From Oceanobacillus saliphilus (GTDB taxonomy: Bacteria > Bacillota > Bacilli > Bacillales > Amphibacillaceae): DNA of 64,000 nucleotides. The notes beneath the pieces were generated by a model. That model searched no databases, was not told the origin of the DNA, and saw nothing but the letters and a program-made list of their open reading frames with translations. Of the stretch, positions 34,407-43,394 are shown one piece after another (the first letter of the stretch is position 1; each line of letters opens with the position of its first letter). The stretch lies in assembly GCF_023522835.1 (NCBI RefSeq), contig NZ_JALCZU010000004.1:62001-126000 (forward strand). The letters run 5' to 3'. The position numbers were made by a program, and so were the translations under genes.

Positions 34407-34481
34407 GTTCATTCTCCTTTGATATAAAGTGTTTCAGATACTAGATTACCACACTTTTTTCTATGTTGAATAGACTTTTGA

Positions 34482-35018
34482 TTATTCAACATGTTTCAAT
34501 GTCTCCGTAACATTCCAAAGATCATAGGACGAATACGCATTCAATGCAATGTCCAGATCATGAAAATATCTATGGAGGTAACGTACATTGGATGAATCTT
34601 CTTCCTCAAACGTTCCCTGAGCAAGCGTTACGATGGATTCTAAATCTGCAATTAGAGCTTCATCTGATATATCTGTTTTCATATCCTCAATTGTATTAAT
34701 CACATATTCCGACTGTTCCTTCTGTTCGTCCCAATCCAAATTATTAATGCCACCATACCCAGTCGTTTTGTTGTAAAAATCATGTACACTGGAAACAAAT
34801 TGACCAATCTCGGCGTGCTCCTGTCCTATCGTAGACCGAACCCTTTCAACTTCTTCTCTTCCCTCTTCTGTCAGGTCTTTTTCGTCTATTGTATTTCCCC
34901 TTGTTTCATCATTGAATATGGTACTCATATCCAGTTGAAATACATTAAAAAAGAATAAACTTGATATAATAATGGTAATGGTAATTACACTGATGAATGT
35001 CCAACCGAACCATCCCAT
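34482..35018 (-). CDS. Membrane-anchored helical protein of unknown function
   Basis: About 178 residues: one N-terminal membrane anchor (WTFISVITITIIISSLFFFN), then an acidic, helical outer domain (LTEEGREEVERVRSTIGQEH, then three more helices with YLHRYFHDLDIALN). No family recognised. ATG at 35018 follows GGGG by 9 nt. Its terminator was not identified. Confidence 0.65.
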   Translation of the reverse strand: MGWFGWTFISVITITIIISSLFFFNVFQLDMSTIFNDETRGNTIDEKDLTEEGREEVERVRSTIGQEHAEIGQFVSSVHDFYNKTTGYGGINNLDWDEQKEQSEYVINTIEDMKTDISDEALIADLESIVTLAQGTFEEEDSSNVRYLHRYFHDLDIALNAYSSYDLWNVTETLKHVE

Positions 35019-35220
35019 TTTAAATTTCCCCTTTGTTTCTCCCAAACAAGACAACTCCTTACATTTTGTATGATATCAGTACTATATCAAATGAAGTGTA
35101 CAAACAACTGTATATCCTTTTCCCTATATTCTTATTTTACTTTCTTTTTACTGAAAAAGACAATCGTTGACTTTTCAATACCCGTTTATGAACCTGCTTG
35201 CTTCAGTGCCATTCATTACT

Positions 35221-35988
35221 AACTCAACTTTCGTACCTATAAAATAAATTCCAATGTTTAACTGGATTAAACTTAGAATGCCATTAATAATCGTCGCTAG
35301 CTTGAAAAAAGTAAGGCGGGTTTTCGTAATTTTTGTTGCTATATAAGCAGAACATTTTATGTGAACTACGAAGTAACTTCAGCTATGTTATATCTGTAGG
35401 GCTGGTTATGGAAGAATGTTTCTTAGGCAAACGCAGCCCGTATACACTTCGCTTTCCGCGGGCGGCTGGTTTGGAGTCTTCCAACAACAAAATATTAAGC
35501 AAAAAATAATAAATGCTTTTGATCTACCTTTAGCGCATTCAGTATTTTTATAAAAAGAAACAAAAAACGCTCCATTAACATCAGCTTTACCAGTCCAGAA
35601 TCACTAAAGGTGCAGTCTTTTTCACGAGCACGGCATCAGCTTCACCGAGAAAACCGCTCTGCGGGGTCTTCGTACATGTGCTGTTGTCGCAGAACAAGGA
35701 ATGATTCGTCAGCTTGTACACTTTTTCAAAAAAATTGTTTTATTTTTCCCAGGATTCATCTCCGCCCATCCTTACTGGTGAAGCTGTATGATGCAATTTC
35801 AGCTATTGCATGATTAGTAATTGGCAGCATTCCTCTAACCAGCTCTGAGAAACTATTTTCCATTATCAGTTCTGTTGTTTTAACATAAAAAGAAGTTATG
35901 TCATTTTATATCAAATGCAATGAAAGTCAACATAAGCAGTGTATCTGCACCCCTCCTAATTCTACCAAGATTCATTTGTTAATTTCAT
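35221..35988. repeat. Long modular intergenic repeat, copy C
   Basis: Left module from AACTCAACTTTCGTACCTAT to about 35385, a decayed GC-rich element around 35430-35485 (CGCTTTCCGCGGGCGGCTGG), a second GC-rich piece around 35610-35700, and the right module from ATTTTATATCAAATGC to CCAAGATTCATTTG. It fills most of the 1.08-kb gap. A plus-strand frame at 35610-35813 lies wholly within it and is not a gene. Confidence 0.7.
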
Positions 35989-36100
35989 TATCCGATAATG
36001 GAGTTATGAAGGATTAGCTTGGAATTTTTCTATATGTATTCCTAAATACTGTTAAAGGAGACTGAATTCCATTATAATCAATACTATCGGAGGGATTTTA

Positions 36101-36565
36101 ATGTCAAGAAAACAATTTAATTTAACAAGAATATCATTACTAACATTTATTAAAGAATTGGATGAGGAAACTGTCGATGCCCAATCCACCTATTTCAATA
36201 ATACGATTCGCTGGCATATTGGTCATGTGCTCGTAACAAATGAGAAGTTTTTCTTTATGTACCCTAAGAAATCAACAAATATTCCTGCAAAATATGCAGA
36301 CCTTTTTGGTTCAGGTACCAAGCCTGCTGATTGGACGGAAGCAGCACCAACACTAGATGTTTTAATAAAAGAATTGGAAGAACAGCAAAATCGGATTAAT
36401 GAATTCAATGATTTATTCTGGAAATCAAATGTTTCCATAAAAGTACCATTCGGCAGTATCGAAACATATAGTGACCTATTAATCATGCTTTCAAACCATG
36501 AAGCAGAACATCTTGGAAAAATCAAAGCGATGCATCAAGTGGTGACAAGTAACGAGTATGAATAA
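36101..36565 (+). CDS. DinB-like four-helix protein
   Basis: 154 residues of the DinB/YfiT type. RWHIGHVLVTNEKFF supplies the first metal-binding His, and LLIMLSNHEAEHLGKI supplies the second pair (HExxH-like NHEAEH). Relatives bind a divalent metal and include thiol S-transferases (BstA-like), but the reaction here is unknown. The reading frame overlaps the FAD oxidoreductase gene by 8 bp, implying coupled translation. Confidence 0.8.
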   Translation: MSRKQFNLTRISLLTFIKELDEETVDAQSTYFNNTIRWHIGHVLVTNEKFFFMYPKKSTNIPAKYADLFGSGTKPADWTEAAPTLDVLIKELEEQQNRINEFNDLFWKSNVSIKVPFGSIETYSDLLIMLSNHEAEHLGKIKAMHQVVTSNEYE

Positions 36566-37676
36566 TAAATATATTGTTATAGGTAGTGGAATTCTAGGTT
36601 CCAGTACTGCGTATTACCTTGCCAAAGAAGGCGCAGATGTCATAATCATTGATCGCATGGACGAAGGGCAGGCGACAGATGCAGCTGCGGGAATTGTTTG
36701 CCCATGGCTATCCCAACGCAGAAATAAGGCATGGTATCGCTTGGCAAGAAACGGTGCAAAGATCTATCAGGAATTGATTGAAGATCTAGCAAATGACGGA
36801 GAAACAGATACTGGATACGCGCAGGTCGGGGCGATCAGTATACATACCGATTTGAAAAAACTGAACGGCATGCAGGAACGTGCTTTGAGAAGGCGTGAGG
36901 AAGCTCCGGAAATTGGTGATATCGCATTACTGGATGCGGACCAAACCAAAAACATGTTCCCGCTTCTGTCCGATATGTACAGTTCTATTTATGTAAGTGG
37001 TGCCGCGAGGGTAGATGGGCGTAAATTGCGGAATGCTTTATTGAATGGAGCGAAAAAACATGGCGCGCACATCCTGCATGGTAATGCGAGTCTTTTATAT
37101 GAAGGAACGAACATATTAGGAGTTTCATTTGAAGAGGAAAAGATAGAGGCTGACTATGTTATTGCTGCCACAGGTGTTTGGATGAATGAATTGATCGAGC
37201 CATTGGGAGTAACTTTTGATGTAACACCGCAGCGGGCCCAAATCCTGCATTTAGGTGTCCCTGAAATGTCTACATCCAGATGGCCTGTTGTTATGCCTCC
37301 TGCAGACCAGTATATGCTGGCATTCGATGATAACCGAATTGTTGTCGGAGCAACACATGAAAATGATGTCGGCTTAGATTGCCGTGTTACTGCTGGTGGA
37401 ATGCATGAGATCTTAAATAAGGCAATGGCAGTTGCACCAGGATTAAGCAATAGTACAATATTAGAGACTAGAGTCGGTTTTCGTCCCTTCACACCAGGAT
37501 TTTTACCGGTAATCGGTCAACTTCCTGGGTTCAATGGGCTGCTGCTTGCCAATGGACTTGGCTCTTCCGGATTAACGATGGGACCATACATCGGTATGCA
37601 ATTAGCTAAACTTGCTGTCGGGGAAGAACTTGATATCGATTTAAGCGAATATGATGTTGCAGGTGCGGTGAAATAG
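36558..37676 (+). CDS. FAD-dependent oxidoreductase of the DAO (glycine oxidase/D-amino-acid dehydrogenase) family
   Basis: 372 residues. The Rossmann motif at the N-terminus is YIVIGSGILGSSTAYYLA, followed by an acidic residue binding the ribose (IIIDRMDEG). DAAAGIVCPWLS and, late in the protein, GFRPFTPGFLPVIG and GLGSSGLTMGP are typical of DAO family FAD sites. It oxidises an amine or D-amino acid. The overlap with the DinB-like gene suggests a two-gene operon. Confidence 0.85.
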   Translation: MNNKYIVIGSGILGSSTAYYLAKEGADVIIIDRMDEGQATDAAAGIVCPWLSQRRNKAWYRLARNGAKIYQELIEDLANDGETDTGYAQVGAISIHTDLKKLNGMQERALRRREEAPEIGDIALLDADQTKNMFPLLSDMYSSIYVSGAARVDGRKLRNALLNGAKKHGAHILHGNASLLYEGTNILGVSFEEEKIEADYVIAATGVWMNELIEPLGVTFDVTPQRAQILHLGVPEMSTSRWPVVMPPADQYMLAFDDNRIVVGATHENDVGLDCRVTAGGMHEILNKAMAVAPGLSNSTILETRVGFRPFTPGFLPVIGQLPGFNGLLLANGLGSSGLTMGPYIGMQLAKLAVGEELDIDLSEYDVAGAVK

Positions 37677-37708
37677 GATGAACATGATATCATGTTCATC
37701 CTATTTTT
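37671..37708 (+). terminator. Terminator of the DinB/oxidoreductase operon
   Basis: A 36-bp perfect palindrome (arms AAATAGGATGAACATGAT and its complement) overlaps the stop codon and runs into TTTT. Confidence 0.85.
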
Positions 37709-37721
37709 AGTGGTGTATCTA

Positions 37722-37838
37722 TCATTTGACTATTAAAACAGGACACGCTACTCTATTAGCGACTTTATGACTGACACTTCCCAATAGAACTGATTGTAGT
37801 TTATTCAGGTCCTCTGCTGCATCCAATGATAACGTCTA
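37722..37838 (-). pseudogene. Remnant of a universal stress protein (UspA) C-terminus
   Basis: The minus strand reads LDVIIGCSRG in one frame and, after an extra base (GGACCTGAATAAA), LNKLQSVLLGSVSHKVANRV then ACPVLIVK in the next. Together these are the conserved end of UspA proteins (GSRGLxxLxxxLLGSVSxxV...CPVLIVK). Nothing upstream matches, so only the last ~37 codons survive, with a frameshift. Confidence 0.85.
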
Positions 37839-37907
37839 AAAAAATTTTCGTTTACACCTTGCGTTTCTTTTGCTATTCTATCTTTAGAAATGAAAGAGGT
37901 GTGTGAC

Positions 37908-38036
37908 TTGAAAGGTAAAACCGTTATCCTGATCATGATCATTAGTACATTAGTAGTTCTTTTGTTCACCTGGCTGTGGCTACAGGATTTTATTGTTGAT
38001 GAAAATGCTTTATTGGAGATAATGAATTTTTTATAA
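37908..38036 (+). CDS. 42-residue small membrane protein
   Basis: MKGKTVILIMIISTLVVLLF then TWLWLQDFIVDENALLEIM: one membrane helix and an acidic tail. TTG at 37908 follows AGAGG by 8 nt. No family recognised. Confidence 0.55.
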   Translation: MKGKTVILIMIISTLVVLLFTWLWLQDFIVDENALLEIMNFL

Positions 38037-38082
38037 ACAGCGAAGAGCTAAGTTAGATTGTCAATTAAGTTATCAGCAGTAA

Positions 38083-38727
38083 TCATGTTCCATGCTTTCT
38101 GCCGGGTAATCTATTAACATTGTATTCCATCTTAAGCACAAACTTTCCGACTCGTAAATAGCTGTATTGAAATATCGGACTTTGTATGAAGGTAAATATG
38201 AATGTAAACAAAAATACTGGTCCACCAATAAGGAGTCCTATAACGAGAACAGCACTTTCCGTAATTATTCTCACCCTTCCAATTGGTGCACCTAATTTAT
38301 CGGATATAGATAGCATAAATCCGTCCCTCGGTCCTGATCCAACTCCAGCGGCATTATACATTCCTCCGCCAAACCCCATAATAACAATACCTGCAAGCAT
38401 CATGATGACATCCACCCACGTATTGGTAACCACCGGCAGGAAATCCAGCCATAGGTAGAGATCAACGAACATCCCGACGAGAATAGCATTTGCAAAAGTA
38501 CCCAATTTCACGTAGCTTTTGTCCAGAAACAACGAGAAAATAATGAGCACAATCGAAATAATGATATTCCAGCTGCCAATGGACAGTCCGACGTTATTAG
38601 AAAATGCAACATTCAATACGTCCCATGGATGTATTCCCAAATGCTGCATGTTTATCGTTAAAGCAATCCCGAAACTGAAGATCATCACTCCAACAATAAA
38701 AATAGACCATCGAAGTACATAACTCAT
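38083..38727 (-). CDS. YczE/YyaS/YitT-family membrane protein
   Basis: About 214 residues with five hydrophobic segments. MQHLGIHPWDVLNVAFS follows the first helix, and GFGGGMYNAAGVGSGPRDGF is the glycine-rich signature of the YczE group. The function is unknown; B. subtilis YczE is needed for full production of some lipopeptides. AAAGGAG precedes the ATG at 38727. Confidence 0.82.
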   Translation of the reverse strand: MSYVLRWSIFIVGVMIFSFGIALTINMQHLGIHPWDVLNVAFSNNVGLSIGSWNIIISIVLIIFSLFLDKSYVKLGTFANAILVGMFVDLYLWLDFLPVVTNTWVDVIMMLAGIVIMGFGGGMYNAAGVGSGPRDGFMLSISDKLGAPIGRVRIITESAVLVIGLLIGGPVFLFTFIFTFIQSPIFQYSYLRVGKFVLKMEYNVNRLPGRKHGT

Positions 38728-38751
38728 GATCAACAACTCCTTTTCAATATC

Positions 38752-38777
38752 AAAAAGACAGGTATAAACCTGTCTTT
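38752..38777 (-). terminator. Terminator of the two-component/sigma operon
   Basis: AAAGACAGGT and ACCTGTCTTT pair, and TTTTTG follows on the minus strand. Confidence 0.85.
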
Positions 38778-38993
38778 CATAAAGTGAAACTTCACTCTAA
38801 ATGAGATGACCTAAAGGCCAGATTGATCCCTTTTGCAACTAGTATAACCGAGGAACACTGCCATGGCAACCCTTCAATTGTCAACTATCCTTCAGGCTAA
38901 AGCCTACCAAACGCCATACGTGATTTTTCTTAAACCAACGCCCCTATAAATAGGCTATTGCCATTCAGAGCAAAAGATGAACAGATATTGAAT

Positions 38994-39527
38994 TTAGATA
39001 GCAAATTCCTTCATTTTTTCCCGTAATTCCTCTCGTCCTTGACAAATATAGGATCGGATTTCAGATTCTGTTGTGTCAAGCACTTCACAAATCTCATGTA
39101 CAGATAATTGATTACAATATTTCAGTATAAGCGATAATCGTTGTTTCATGGTTAAGTTCATCAAAAGGAACTGAATGTCATTTGACAACTGCCCGTTATC
39201 TGCAAAACAATCGATGTTGGAGTGACTGGCCTGAAGCTTTTCAGCAAAATCAACAGTTGAAGAATTCTCATCTAATTGCTTCTTCGCCAAGATTACTGCC
39301 GTCTGATACAACCATAGTTCAAACTTGCGGTTATTTTCATAATTCTCCTTTTCAGAATAAGCATATAGAAAAGTATCGTTTGCCAGCTCTTCGGCTTTTT
39401 TGTTATCTCCCATCATGATATAACAAAATTGATAGACCATTTGATGATAATATTGCACAAATCTTTTAAAAGTAACGCATTTCCCTTTTTTTTCCTTAAA
39501 GACCCAATTACTTATCTTTCTCATCAT
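38994..39527 (-). CDS. ECF-type RNA polymerase sigma factor
   Basis: 177 residues. Sigma region 2 is YYHQMVYQFCYIMMGDNKKA with ELANDTFLYAY (-10 reading). Region 4 is LTMKQRLSLILKYCNQLS with EICEVLDTTESEIRSYICQ (HTH for -35 reading). It is the last gene of an operon behind a response regulator, a kinase and a lipoprotein. No separate anti-sigma gene is visible; the lipoprotein could act as one but lacks the usual ZAS motif and has no cytoplasmic part. Confidence 0.82.
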   Translation of the reverse strand: MMRKISNWVFKEKKGKCVTFKRFVQYYHQMVYQFCYIMMGDNKKAEELANDTFLYAYSEKENYENNRKFELWLYQTAVILAKKQLDENSSTVDFAEKLQASHSNIDCFADNGQLSNDIQFLLMNLTMKQRLSLILKYCNQLSVHEICEVLDTTESEIRSYICQGREELREKMKEFAI

Positions 39528-39579
39528 GATACCCCCGAATTTTCACTTGCCTGTTGCCCCTTAATCCAAAATTAATCTG

Positions 39580-40653
39580 TTATTTTTCTGAGCTAAATTT
39601 CATTTTTTCTGTTAACTGAACGATCTCATCGGGATCAATATCGGGATTCATTATTAAAAGCGAATACCGCAGACCACCTTCATCCCAAAATATGCCATTA
39701 ATGAACGCATCATATTCCGCGATATTACCCCGGATATTCATTTCACCCTCTGTTATTTCCATATCCTCAGGTGATGGGAACACCGATACATAAAGCACCG
39801 GAATATCGTCTTTCGAGTTATACGTTAGCTCCACTTCATATCTATTCAGTTCTTCCGAAAAATCATACATTTGAACTCCAGAAAGGTATACATCTTCTTC
39901 TGGAAATAATAGTATCGGTTGACCTAAAGCTTCTTCAGCCTCTTCTACCGTCACGGTGTCCGGTAGAAAATCATCTTCTAAGTTTGCGATTTCAACATCC
40001 TCGGGAATATCTATCGTAAATACTCCTTCAGAAAAATTTGGTGAGAAGTCTAATTCTGTATACTCTAATTCAATTCGATTATCCCCAGTTACGGAGACAT
40101 ACTTTACAACAAACCACGTTTTCTTTTCGACCCATAAATCCATATCGCCAAGTAAATCATCCGCATGATTGGCTTTTAATTTAATATGGTACGTGTCAAA
40201 GTCAAGCAGTTTTTCTTCTCCGACTACTTCATAGGAATGAGAATCCTTCATCGATTCTAGCATTGATTTCAGTTGTTCTTTAGGGCTCAAGCCTCCTAAT
40301 GCTCCCAATTCCGTCATATCCATTTCATGTGCCTGCCCACTACCCTGATCGTACATGAGCATTTTCATTCCATCATTGAATACTTCCACCACTTCGTTCC
40401 GTAATTGATCCTCTGTAACAACTTTTCTTTTTTCACCTGCTACATATTCTTGTAAGATAGCATGTTCAATCACTTCGTCTCCTTCATATAACTTCATGAC
40501 AGATTCACCTTGATATGTAGTTACGTCCTTTTCCGATTCAATGGCATTATGGATGATTTCCTCTGCTGACACATTCCTATTTTGTGAGCAACCTCCTAAT
40601 AGTAAGGTTAAAATACTTAATAAAACGACGCATTTTCTCCATGTAAACTTCAT
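39580..40653 (-). CDS. LolA-like lipoprotein with C-terminal DUF4367-like domain
   Basis: About 357 residues. The signal and lipobox are LLLGGCS (Cys at about 20). A LolA/LppX-like domain follows (HAILQEYVAGEKRKVVT, GMKMLMYDQGSGQAHEMD, DTYHIKLKANHADD, then DLWVEKKTWFVVK). The last ~130 residues (VTVEEAEEALGQPILLF, VYLSGVQMY, YEVELTYNSKDDIPVLYVSV) resemble DUF4367, often found on sigma or kinase sensory partners. Its start overlaps the kinase stop (ATGA). It is probably the extracytoplasmic sensor partner of the kinase or sigma factor. Confidence 0.8.
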   Translation of the reverse strand: MKFTWRKCVVLLSILTLLLGGCSQNRNVSAEEIIHNAIESEKDVTTYQGESVMKLYEGDEVIEHAILQEYVAGEKRKVVTEDQLRNEVVEVFNDGMKMLMYDQGSGQAHEMDMTELGALGGLSPKEQLKSMLESMKDSHSYEVVGEEKLLDFDTYHIKLKANHADDLLGDMDLWVEKKTWFVVKYVSVTGDNRIELEYTELDFSPNFSEGVFTIDIPEDVEIANLEDDFLPDTVTVEEAEEALGQPILLFPEEDVYLSGVQMYDFSEELNRYEVELTYNSKDDIPVLYVSVFPSPEDMEITEGEMNIRGNIAEYDAFINGIFWDEGGLRYSLLIMNPDIDPDEIVQLTEKMKFSSEK

Positions 40654-42116
40654 AGTGATCCCCTTTCCTTGATCCAACAGGCAATTAATGTCCCTTTATT
40701 TTCTATAGACCATAGATTTATTTTCCCATCATGTTTTTCCATAATAATCTTTGCAATGCTTAATCCTAACCCTGAAGTTGCACCCTTTCCTCTCGATGCA
40801 TCATCCTGGTAGAAGGGTTGGAATACATTTTTAATCTGACTTTGTTCGATACCTTTCCCTTCATTTTGAATAAGCATAATTGTTCCATCTTTTCTCCACG
40901 TATTCACTTCATTCTGTAATTCAGAAAAAACCCAATCCGGCAATTCCCTTTTGGATGAAATAGCAGCCAACCATATCCTCTGATGCACTGGTGTATAGCG
41001 AATACTATTATCCATCAAGTTATCTACCATTCGAATCATCTGTTTCGGATCCAGTTCATAGTAATTTCGAGTATCTAATTTCGTTATTAAATGTATATTT
41101 TTTCTTGAACATGGTTCCTCATAGCCCGAAAATAGCATTTCAAAAAATTCCTCACCATTTACTTGGACAGTCGCTAATCTATTCTCTGATGACTGTAAAG
41201 CAGTAAAGATAGACAAATCTTCAATCATTTGTTTCATATGTTCCAATTTTTTATAGAGTATTGCTTGATATTCCTTGCGTTCCTCATCCGTTAGGTGATG
41301 ATTTTCCAATGCTTCTGTATATGTACGAATAACGGTTAATGGTGTTTTAAGATCATGTGATAAGGAAGCGACCATATATTCCTTCTCCTGCTGTTGTTTG
41401 ACAAGTGCATCTCTCGTTTCTTTAATCTGGACTTTCATTTCTTCAAAATGGGACATGAGTACCCCAATCTCATCCTTCGATTTAACTAATCTTTGATTCA
41501 ATTCCTTTCCCTTAGCAAACGCACTCATATGAAGTTGCAACTGTTCCAGCGGCTGATTCAGCTTGCGATTGATGACCAAAATCACAATTGAATATAAACC
41601 TAAGAAAAATACAACAAATAGAAGCATCATGAAATAAGTGTGCTGATTGGATGTTTCCACCCATGCATTCCGACCTTTTGTTATTTCGTATAATCCGACC
41701 AAACGATCTTCCTGATCAAATACAAGCCTTTTAACTGAATATGTCCGCGGTTTTTTCTGGTATTCATTTAAATCTTTGTACAGAACATCTTGATTCATCC
41801 GGAAAAACTTCATCGTTCCAGGCGTATCCATTGTCGAAAACAACGAAATTCCGTCATATCTATAAAGATCTATTTTGATAGAATCACTCACAAGATCCAT
41901 CAGATGCTCATAATTTGCTTCAGGTTGAATGTCATATAAAGATACATGATGCAGATGACTTTCCAGGTCAAAGACTAATTCCTGGAAATCAAAGTATTCC
42001 TTTAAATCCATTTGTTCATCATAATCACTTAGGCTAATATATATGAAATAAATGGCTGCAATAGGCAGGATCATGACAATTAAATAGCTCAGTATAAGCC
42101 AATTTTTAATTTTCAT
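40650..42116 (-). CDS. Sensor histidine kinase
   Basis: 488 residues: a membrane helix (7-29), an extracytoplasmic sensor (about 30-158), a second helix (161-183), HAMP, then HisKA with SLSHDLKTPLTV (His254) and an HATPase domain. The N box is DNLMDNSIRYTP and the G2 box SGLGLSI. The G1 box reads NEGKG where D-x-G-x-G is usual, so the adenine-contacting Asp is an Asn; this could weaken ATP binding. The start overlaps the regulator stop by 4 bp. Confidence 0.9.
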   Translation of the reverse strand: MKIKNWLILSYLIVMILPIAAIYFIYISLSDYDEQMDLKEYFDFQELVFDLESHLHHVSLYDIQPEANYEHLMDLVSDSIKIDLYRYDGISLFSTMDTPGTMKFFRMNQDVLYKDLNEYQKKPRTYSVKRLVFDQEDRLVGLYEITKGRNAWVETSNQHTYFMMLLFVVFFLGLYSIVILVINRKLNQPLEQLQLHMSAFAKGKELNQRLVKSKDEIGVLMSHFEEMKVQIKETRDALVKQQQEKEYMVASLSHDLKTPLTVIRTYTEALENHHLTDEERKEYQAILYKKLEHMKQMIEDLSIFTALQSSENRLATVQVNGEEFFEMLFSGYEEPCSRKNIHLITKLDTRNYYELDPKQMIRMVDNLMDNSIRYTPVHQRIWLAAISSKRELPDWVFSELQNEVNTWRKDGTIMLIQNEGKGIEQSQIKNVFQPFYQDDASRGKGATSGLGLSIAKIIMEKHDGKINLWSIENKGTLIACWIKERGSL

Positions 42117-42823
42117 ACGAGTTGTTCACCTATAAACCTGTAACCTGCTCCCCAAACCGTTTGAATGAATTTAGCTTTCTTTTGCGTGTCCCCAAGCTTG
42201 GTTCTCAAGCTTTTAATATGAACGGTCACTGTATTATTACCATCTACATTCATCAGTTGCCATACATGCTCATATATTTTTGATTTTTCAAATGTAATAT
42301 ACGGATTCTTGGCAAGCAGAAACAATATATCCTGCTCTTTTGCCGTCAAATCGATCAATTCATTATCCATAAATACAGCTTCATGAACGAAATCGATAGC
42401 CAATCCATGTTTATAGGTAACCATTTCTTCATTAGAATGCTTCGTTGCATACCGTTGATATCTTCTTAGATGTGAATGAACCCGCGCTGTCAATTCCCTT
42501 AAGCTAAATGGCTTTGTTAAATAATCATCTGCGCCAAGATCAAGTCCAAGAATTTTGTTTTCGTCCTCGTTTTTTGCGCTGACAATTAATACAGGTACAT
42601 CACTTTCCAGACGAATCGTTTTGCACAAAGTAAATCCATCCATTTCCGGTAACATCAAATCCACAATTACCAATGCAAATGAATCTTGTTTGAAATCATC
42701 CCATCCTTCCACACCTGTAGATGCCCATGCTACTTGGAAGCCTTCTCTACGCAAGTGATCCCTCATAATACGGGCAATTTCATAATCATCTTCTACAATA
42801 AGAATTTTACTCGTTTCAGCCAT
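42113..42823 (-). CDS. OmpR-family response regulator
   Basis: 236 residues. The receiver domain has acidic EDD near residue 11, phosphoryl Asp in VDLMLPEMDGF, Thr/Ser in LIVSAKNED and Lys in YLTKPFSLREL. A C-terminal winged helix (TAKEQDILFLLAKNP, NTVTVHIKSLRTKLG, VWGAGYRF) follows. It is the first gene of the four-gene operon. GAGGAGG precedes the ATG. Confidence 0.93.
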   Translation of the reverse strand: MAETSKILIVEDDYEIARIMRDHLRREGFQVAWASTGVEGWDDFKQDSFALVIVDLMLPEMDGFTLCKTIRLESDVPVLIVSAKNEDENKILGLDLGADDYLTKPFSLRELTARVHSHLRRYQRYATKHSNEEMVTYKHGLAIDFVHEAVFMDNELIDLTAKEQDILFLLAKNPYITFEKSKIYEHVWQLMNVDGNNTVTVHIKSLRTKLGDTQKKAKFIQTVWGAGYRFIGEQLV

Positions 42824-42932
42824 GGTTCCTCCTCTTCTCTGCCTTAAGTATAAGCCATACCAATTCGATTATTGGAAAAGTTTATTTTTACTTAATAATT
42901 GAAGTTACGTTTATTATAATTATAATGTTAAA

Positions 42933-43012
42933 AACTCAACTTTCGCACCAAAAAATAGGTTCAATCGTTTAACTGGGATATGTAGAAAGCCATAACTAAG
43001 CTTGATCATTAA
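42933..43012. repeat. Partial copy (left module) of the long modular repeat, copy D
   Basis: AACTCAACTTTCGCACCA, AAATAGGTTCAATCGTTTAA and CTGGGATATGTAGAAAGCCA match the left module of copies A-C; the remainder is absent. The 571-bp gap 42824-43394 otherwise shows only a terminator at its end. Confidence 0.7.
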
Positions 43013-43330
43013 CGTTTGGTTATATGTACGTTATTAAATTATAACCGGTAGTTTGATAGGAAACTACATTTTGAAAAAAATAAAGGGAGCCTTTACATAA
43101 ATTACATGTTATGAGGAAATTTGTTAGATGGGCACGATTATTAGCATCCATATCATTGTTTTATAATTTTTAAGATTTACAGGAGTGTTTTAGCGAGTGT
43201 GAAAAACGAGAATACTAGGAAGAAGAGCAGATAAGAGCTTTTCAACAAATGAACCATAGAAAGAGATGTGCCCGAATCCAATTTGTAAATGAACCCAAGC
43301 TGCTGTACTATGTAAATTTCTACGATAAAA

Positions 43331-43374
43331 AAACGAAGGCATTCGCAAAGTCTTTAGCGAATGCCTTCGTTCTA
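43331..43374 (-). terminator. Terminator of the FabK-like/enoyl-CoA hydratase genes
   Basis: ACGAAGGCATTCGC and GCGAATGCCTTCGT pair perfectly, and TTTTTTATC follows on the minus strand. Confidence 0.92.
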
Positions 43375-43394
43375 TTTATAAAGGTAGTAACGGA

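Noticed and set aside
35610-35813. 67-codon plus-strand frame
   Set aside because: Lies inside modular repeat copy C; no start signal and no family resemblance.
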